Assembly: GCA_010015655.1 (NCBI GenBank)
Contig: ML976820.1
Location: 1 to 22,292 of the forward strand
DNA: 22,292 nucleotides
Direction: 5' to 3'
Origin: Bimuria novae-zelandiae CBS 107.79
Taxonomy: Eukaryota > Ascomycota > Dothideomycetes > Pleosporales > Didymosphaeriaceae
Position numbers and translations under genes: made by a program. Positions 19,090 through 22,292 of this stretch are shown one piece after another. How positions within the stretch are numbered: position 1 is the stretch's first letter; each line of letters opens with the position of its first letter. The notes below the pieces were generated by a model. It searched no databases and was not told where the DNA came from. It saw only the letters and a program-made list of their open reading frames with translations.

Positions 19090-19808
19090 AGGTAAAGAGA
19101 TTATTAACTATTTTACTATAGTTATATTTTTCTACTACGTAACAGCAGAGGATATCTATAGCCTAGAACTTAAGAGATACGCAAAATAGTTTATCCTTAA
19201 GGATTAATATTATATAGTATACTAAGGTAAACTATAGGACACTAGCGCGGTAAGGATTTCTACTATTAAAAAGTTATAACTTAAAGCCTACCTACGAGAA
19301 TTCCCTTATATAAAAATAGACTAAATACTAAGTAAGGAAAGTATTAGCTTTAGAAGATAAGAATTAATAGGATTAGTTAGTACTATATAGATTACTAATC
19401 TAGTTAGTAGCGTAATATACTATATCTTAGATACTCTAACACTATTCCTACTATCTTTTATAGATATAGACTAAATAGGTGCATACTTTAATAACGTGCA
19501 GAATATAATTATATAATGTAATAGTAATACTATCCTTATTATATAAAAATAGGGTTATCTATTCTTTAACGTATAAAAGGAGGAATTAATATCCTTTTTT
19601 ACTAAATAGGAACTTTAATAACTATATAAAAGATTTAGCTATTTTTATATAAAATAACTTATATAATGCTTAAGTACGCTAGACATAACGTTAATCCCTT
19701 TATACTTAAGGAGATTAAGAAGTTCTGCTATATATATTAGCTATATAATCTAGCCCTATAAAAATTTAAGTTTACTGTTAAGGATAATTTATACTTTAAT
19801 TACGAGAT
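19090..19808 (+). pseudogene. protease and pre-integrase relic (second LTR element)
   Basis: Same frame as gag up to about 19680: INYFTIVIFFYYVTAEDIYSL, then the aspartic-protease site DTSA at 19238-19249 (expected DTGA; Gly to Ser is a RIP-type change), IGLVSTI*ITN, SVIYYILDTLTLFLLSFIDID, IGAYFNNV*N, and a GYLFFNV block corresponding to the GHPFL-type motif of this fungal family. After a frame change near 19685: NVNPFILKEIKKFCYIY, KFKFTVKDNLYFNYEI. It breaks off at 19808, where the next LTR begins. This frame would have supplied Gag-Pol processing and the start of integrase. Confidence 0.72.
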
Positions 19809-20305
19809 TGTTGGATTAACAACCTCAAGGCCTCTGTCGTGTTGCAAAACACTATATGTGTGGAGCGAGCCCTATATGGGACTAGCTTCCATACCCCGCG
19901 ATGTACTTCAATCCTCAGTAGATAGAACGAGAGACAACAAGCATCAATTAACCCAATATAACTCGTTATTAAGTATTTCCTTTCAGCACTAGTGCAACAA
20001 GTCCTCCTAACACTAATTAGTAATCGCGAGAAGCTATTACAGACAGTAAGGAAGAAGAGACAGGCTGTTAACAACCCGACGTAAGAAATCTCGGGTCGAT
20101 GCAGACTATGCTAAGAATAGAGCAAGATAGAGATAACACGAAGCACTCTTAACTAACCTCTAAAGCTACTAGTTTAGGCCAATCCGCGGACACAGAGCGC
20201 GTTAGCAACGCATTACAATTCACCGTATAAACGTCTCTAAATAACCTAGTTACGTACACTAACATACGTCGGAAACGACTAACCGACGAGACAACTACAT
20301 TAACA
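19809..20305 (+). repeat. 5' LTR of the right-hand LTR element
   Basis: It starts TGTTGGATTAACAACC directly after the interrupted integrase codons and ends CATTAACA at 20305, giving TGTT...AACA ends and 497 bp. An alternative right end is TGTTAACA at 20066-20073. I prefer 20305 because the bases after it align with those after the LTR ending at 17537. It has ordinary base composition and little RIP, so it looks younger than its surroundings. A 93-codon minus-strand frame inside it (19796-20074) is not considered a gene. Confidence 0.55.
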
Positions 20306-20327
20306 ACGAGTTAACACCGCTAGTATA

Positions 20328-22292
20328 ATGGCAGATAACCGGAGCAGCGATAGCGTAGCAGATAATGCTAATGCTTAAGCTTAAGCTTAACTACGCGATA
20401 ATTAGTCAGAGCATGGCTTAAGTAAACGCCAGGAAGCTGCTTCGCGCTAGGCTAAATACACTACAAAGTACCTTATAGGAGACTGCCCATATCTAGTAGC
20501 GCTAGAATCTGTCAACACATCTCTCTAGGACGTACTTATACTAATAGACGCAGACGAGATACACGCAATAACCTAGGTTACTAAAATTATCCGTAATTAT
20601 AACGCATTAATAGCCTAGGACGACGATCTATGTGCAGACTACTACTGCGATTTTAAAGGATAGACAAAGGAGCTATTCTACAAGATTGACCGTGATACAC
20701 TGAAATCTCTAAAGATGGTCCTACAGCATAGAGGAGTCTACACAGGCAACAACTGCGCAAGGCTTGCTAATTCCCTCTACAATCTGTCTACTCTAGAGAA
20801 TACTCCCAAATGGGACCCTGTGGAATTTAAAGCTATAATATTCGACCAATAATTAAGGGCATACAAGCGACAGCAGAACGCAAAATAGACACCTCTAATA
20901 GCTAAGTAGCAATAACTATAGCAGGACAGTCTACTAGCTAGTACATATGCACCGCAGTTATAATAGCCGGAGCACTCGCAGCAAGACGGGCAGCAGCGAG
21001 AGTAATTATAGCAAGGCAAACAGCACGGAGTAGGACACGACGCTCGAAACTAATCTAAAACACAAAAGCTATAACTAATGCACTAGATAGATAAAATCCA
21101 ACTACTAAGACAGAGCAATAATAGTTAATAACTGCACTTTATAAGTAGTGCGCTTAGAGAACCTTAGTCTCGGCAACAGTGGGAACAAGATGCGCAATCA
21201 CAGCAATGGCGACTGCAAACACAGGCACGGCCGCCAGCAATTGCATATCGTGAAATCACGCCGTTTCCACAACAACCTGGGAACGGTGTACCAGGCAGAC
21301 CACCGGAGCTACTCCATGACCCGTATAAGACGCTGCCGCCGCGCTGGTCCCGGAATGACCGACTTAACGCTAACACAATCACGCAGTTCTCTAAGCTTTA
21401 GGACAATAATAAGAAATATACAGGAGATGTATACGATCTGCTTAATAATAAAATTAAGATCTTCTTTAGTATCTATTGGCAGGTGGACATCCACGAAGAG
21501 CAGTTCCACGCTGTATTTCCCCGTATTCTTACTAGGCGAGCAGAGATGTTCTATATACAAGTTGTGGACAGAGGTGACAGCTTTTCTAATGCGTACATAG
21601 TAATCAAGAACCACTTTAATTACGACGTCCACCATTAACACTACTACACAAACTAAATAACTACAACCTTCGCCCGTACGCGCATAGAGAACCCTAACAA
21701 GAGCTTATATAAGGTGCTGTAGATATTACTTAACAAGCTATAATTATGCTAACGCGCGCTTAGTAAGAACTTTAAAGGCAAGAATACCCTACGTATAACT
21801 ATTATTAACGCGTACCATAGAGTTCTAGAACTTAAAATAGCACTCTTTAAGCCAGCCACAATCTGCGAAGGACTCTTTGTAGACCTACGGTCTATAGTTA
21901 AGACGCACCTTGCACGTTAGCAAATAAGGCAAATACTTATAAGGAGTAAGACAATCGCTATAGACTAGTACTACCTCGACCGCCGCTACAACAATAGGAA
22001 TAGAAGAACTCGAAGAGGATTTAGAGGCAAAGGCGGATTCGTAGGCGGATTCCGAAGAGGCTAAGGCAATAGAGGCAATCAGCGCTTTAATAGCAACGAT
22101 AGCAGACGTGAATTCACAACGCCACGCTGGAAGAAGAAGTGCTTTGTCTGCCAGAAAGAGGGCTGCTGGTCAACCAACCATACTAATGAGGAACGCAAAG
22201 CTGCCCGCACACAGTTCTTCTCCGCATGTCACTTTATAGGCACACTACTGCCTGCAGACTTCTCTGTGCACCTTGCAGAGTATGAAGGTAGT
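20328..22292 (+). pseudogene. Gag of the right-hand LTR element (open at right edge, RIP-damaged)
   Basis: ATG 20328-20330 opens one frame that stays in phase to the window end (655 codons), broken by several dozen TAA/TAG. N-terminus MADNRSSDSVADNANA, followed by three TAA alternating with GCT (20376-20391), originally an Ala-Gln repeat. Then DRDTLKSLKMVLQHRGVYTG, a long Gln-rich linker (about 20880-21230), PPRWSRNDRLNANTITQFSKL, the Gag core KIKIFFSIYWQVDIHEEQF and FPRILTRRAEMFYIQ (about 21450-21560), an Arg/Gly-rich RGG-like stretch RRGFRGKGGFVGGFRRG (about 22012-22062) and an intact zinc knuckle CFVCQKEGCWSTNH (22140-22181). Gag binds element RNA and forms the particle. The knuckle is Cys-x2-Cys-x4-Cys-x4-His. 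The frame calls at 21148-21600 (+) and 21164-21641 (-) are shadows of it. Confidence 0.82.

Larger units (their letters stand above)
17071..19808 (+). mobile_element. LTR retrotransposon relic, interrupted in its integrase region
   Basis: LTR, gag, protease and pre-integrase region lie on the plus strand. The related element at 19809 starts in the middle of the integrase entry (after NYEI), so the older copy probably continues beyond the window's right edge. Confidence 0.72.
19809..22292 (+). mobile_element. LTR retrotransposon, 5' part (continues past window)
   Basis: LTR plus gag; protease, integrase and polymerase lie beyond the right edge. RIP damage decreases to the right, and the last 170 bases are essentially clean. 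It is inserted inside the related element at 17071-19808. Confidence 0.75.

Noticed and set aside
19796..20074. 93-codon minus-strand frame
   Set aside because: It lies wholly within a well-bounded LTR (apart from a few bases) and has no recognisable motif.
21148..21641. 150-codon plus frame and 72- and 110-codon minus frames
   Set aside because: They overlap the Gag of the right-hand LTR element in other phases; Gag core and knuckle lie in frame 3 relative to the window start.
1..22292. CRISPR array, bacterial operon or tyrosine-recombinase (Starship-type) element
   Set aside because: No regular spaced repeats, no ribosome binding sites or long operon frames, and no recombinase motif; the content is eukaryotic transposon sequence with RIP.

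Overview
The window looks like a repeat graveyard from the genome of a filamentous ascomycete (Pezizomycotina). It is AT-rich, TpA-rich and CpA-poor but keeps many CpG steps. Nearly every recognisable coding stretch is a transposon relic whose Gln and Trp codons have become TAA or TAG and whose key Asp, Gly, Cys and His residues have become Asn, Ser/Asp, Tyr and Tyr. That is the signature of repeat-induced point mutation (RIP) acting on CpA. I found no intact host gene, rRNA, tRNA or CRISPR array.

Layout. 1-1311: 3' part of a piggyBac-like transposase (+). 1312-5021: mostly non-repetitive sequence holding an unrecognised gene relic (-, 2135-2579), a second partial copy of it in inverted orientation (3287-3410), and another unrecognised RIP-damaged reading frame (-, 3704-4072). 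5022-12846: an LTR retrotransposon on the minus strand with 453-bp LTRs. Its downstream LTR is split by a Fot1/pogo-type DNA transposon (5251-9234), which is itself split inside the transposase gene by a second pogo-type transposon (6484-8619). The retrotransposon interior codes for a Gag-like protein with two CCHC knuckles and no polymerase, plus a cysteine-rich reading frame on the opposite strand.

12847-14455: protease and reverse-transcriptase fragment of a Ty3/Gypsy element (-), cut off at the LTR. 14471-16921: a Ty1/Copia element (+) with likely 5' LTR, gag, protease and part of integrase. 16922-17070: a short non-coding piece with a 31-bp tandem repeat and a C11 tract. 17071-19808: a second LTR element (+) with LTR, gag, protease and pre-integrase region. 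19809-22292: a related copy that starts exactly inside the integrase region of the previous one and runs off the window with an open gag.

The elements do not form a pathway. They record successive insertions: the pogo-type element landed in the Fot1-like element, which had landed in an LTR, and the right-hand LTR element landed in an older relative. RIP then inactivated almost everything, although short islands with little damage survive. The most unusual features are the polymerase-less LTR element with its antisense cysteine-rich frame, the asymmetric terminal repeat of the Fot1-like element, and the two unrecognised relics on the left.
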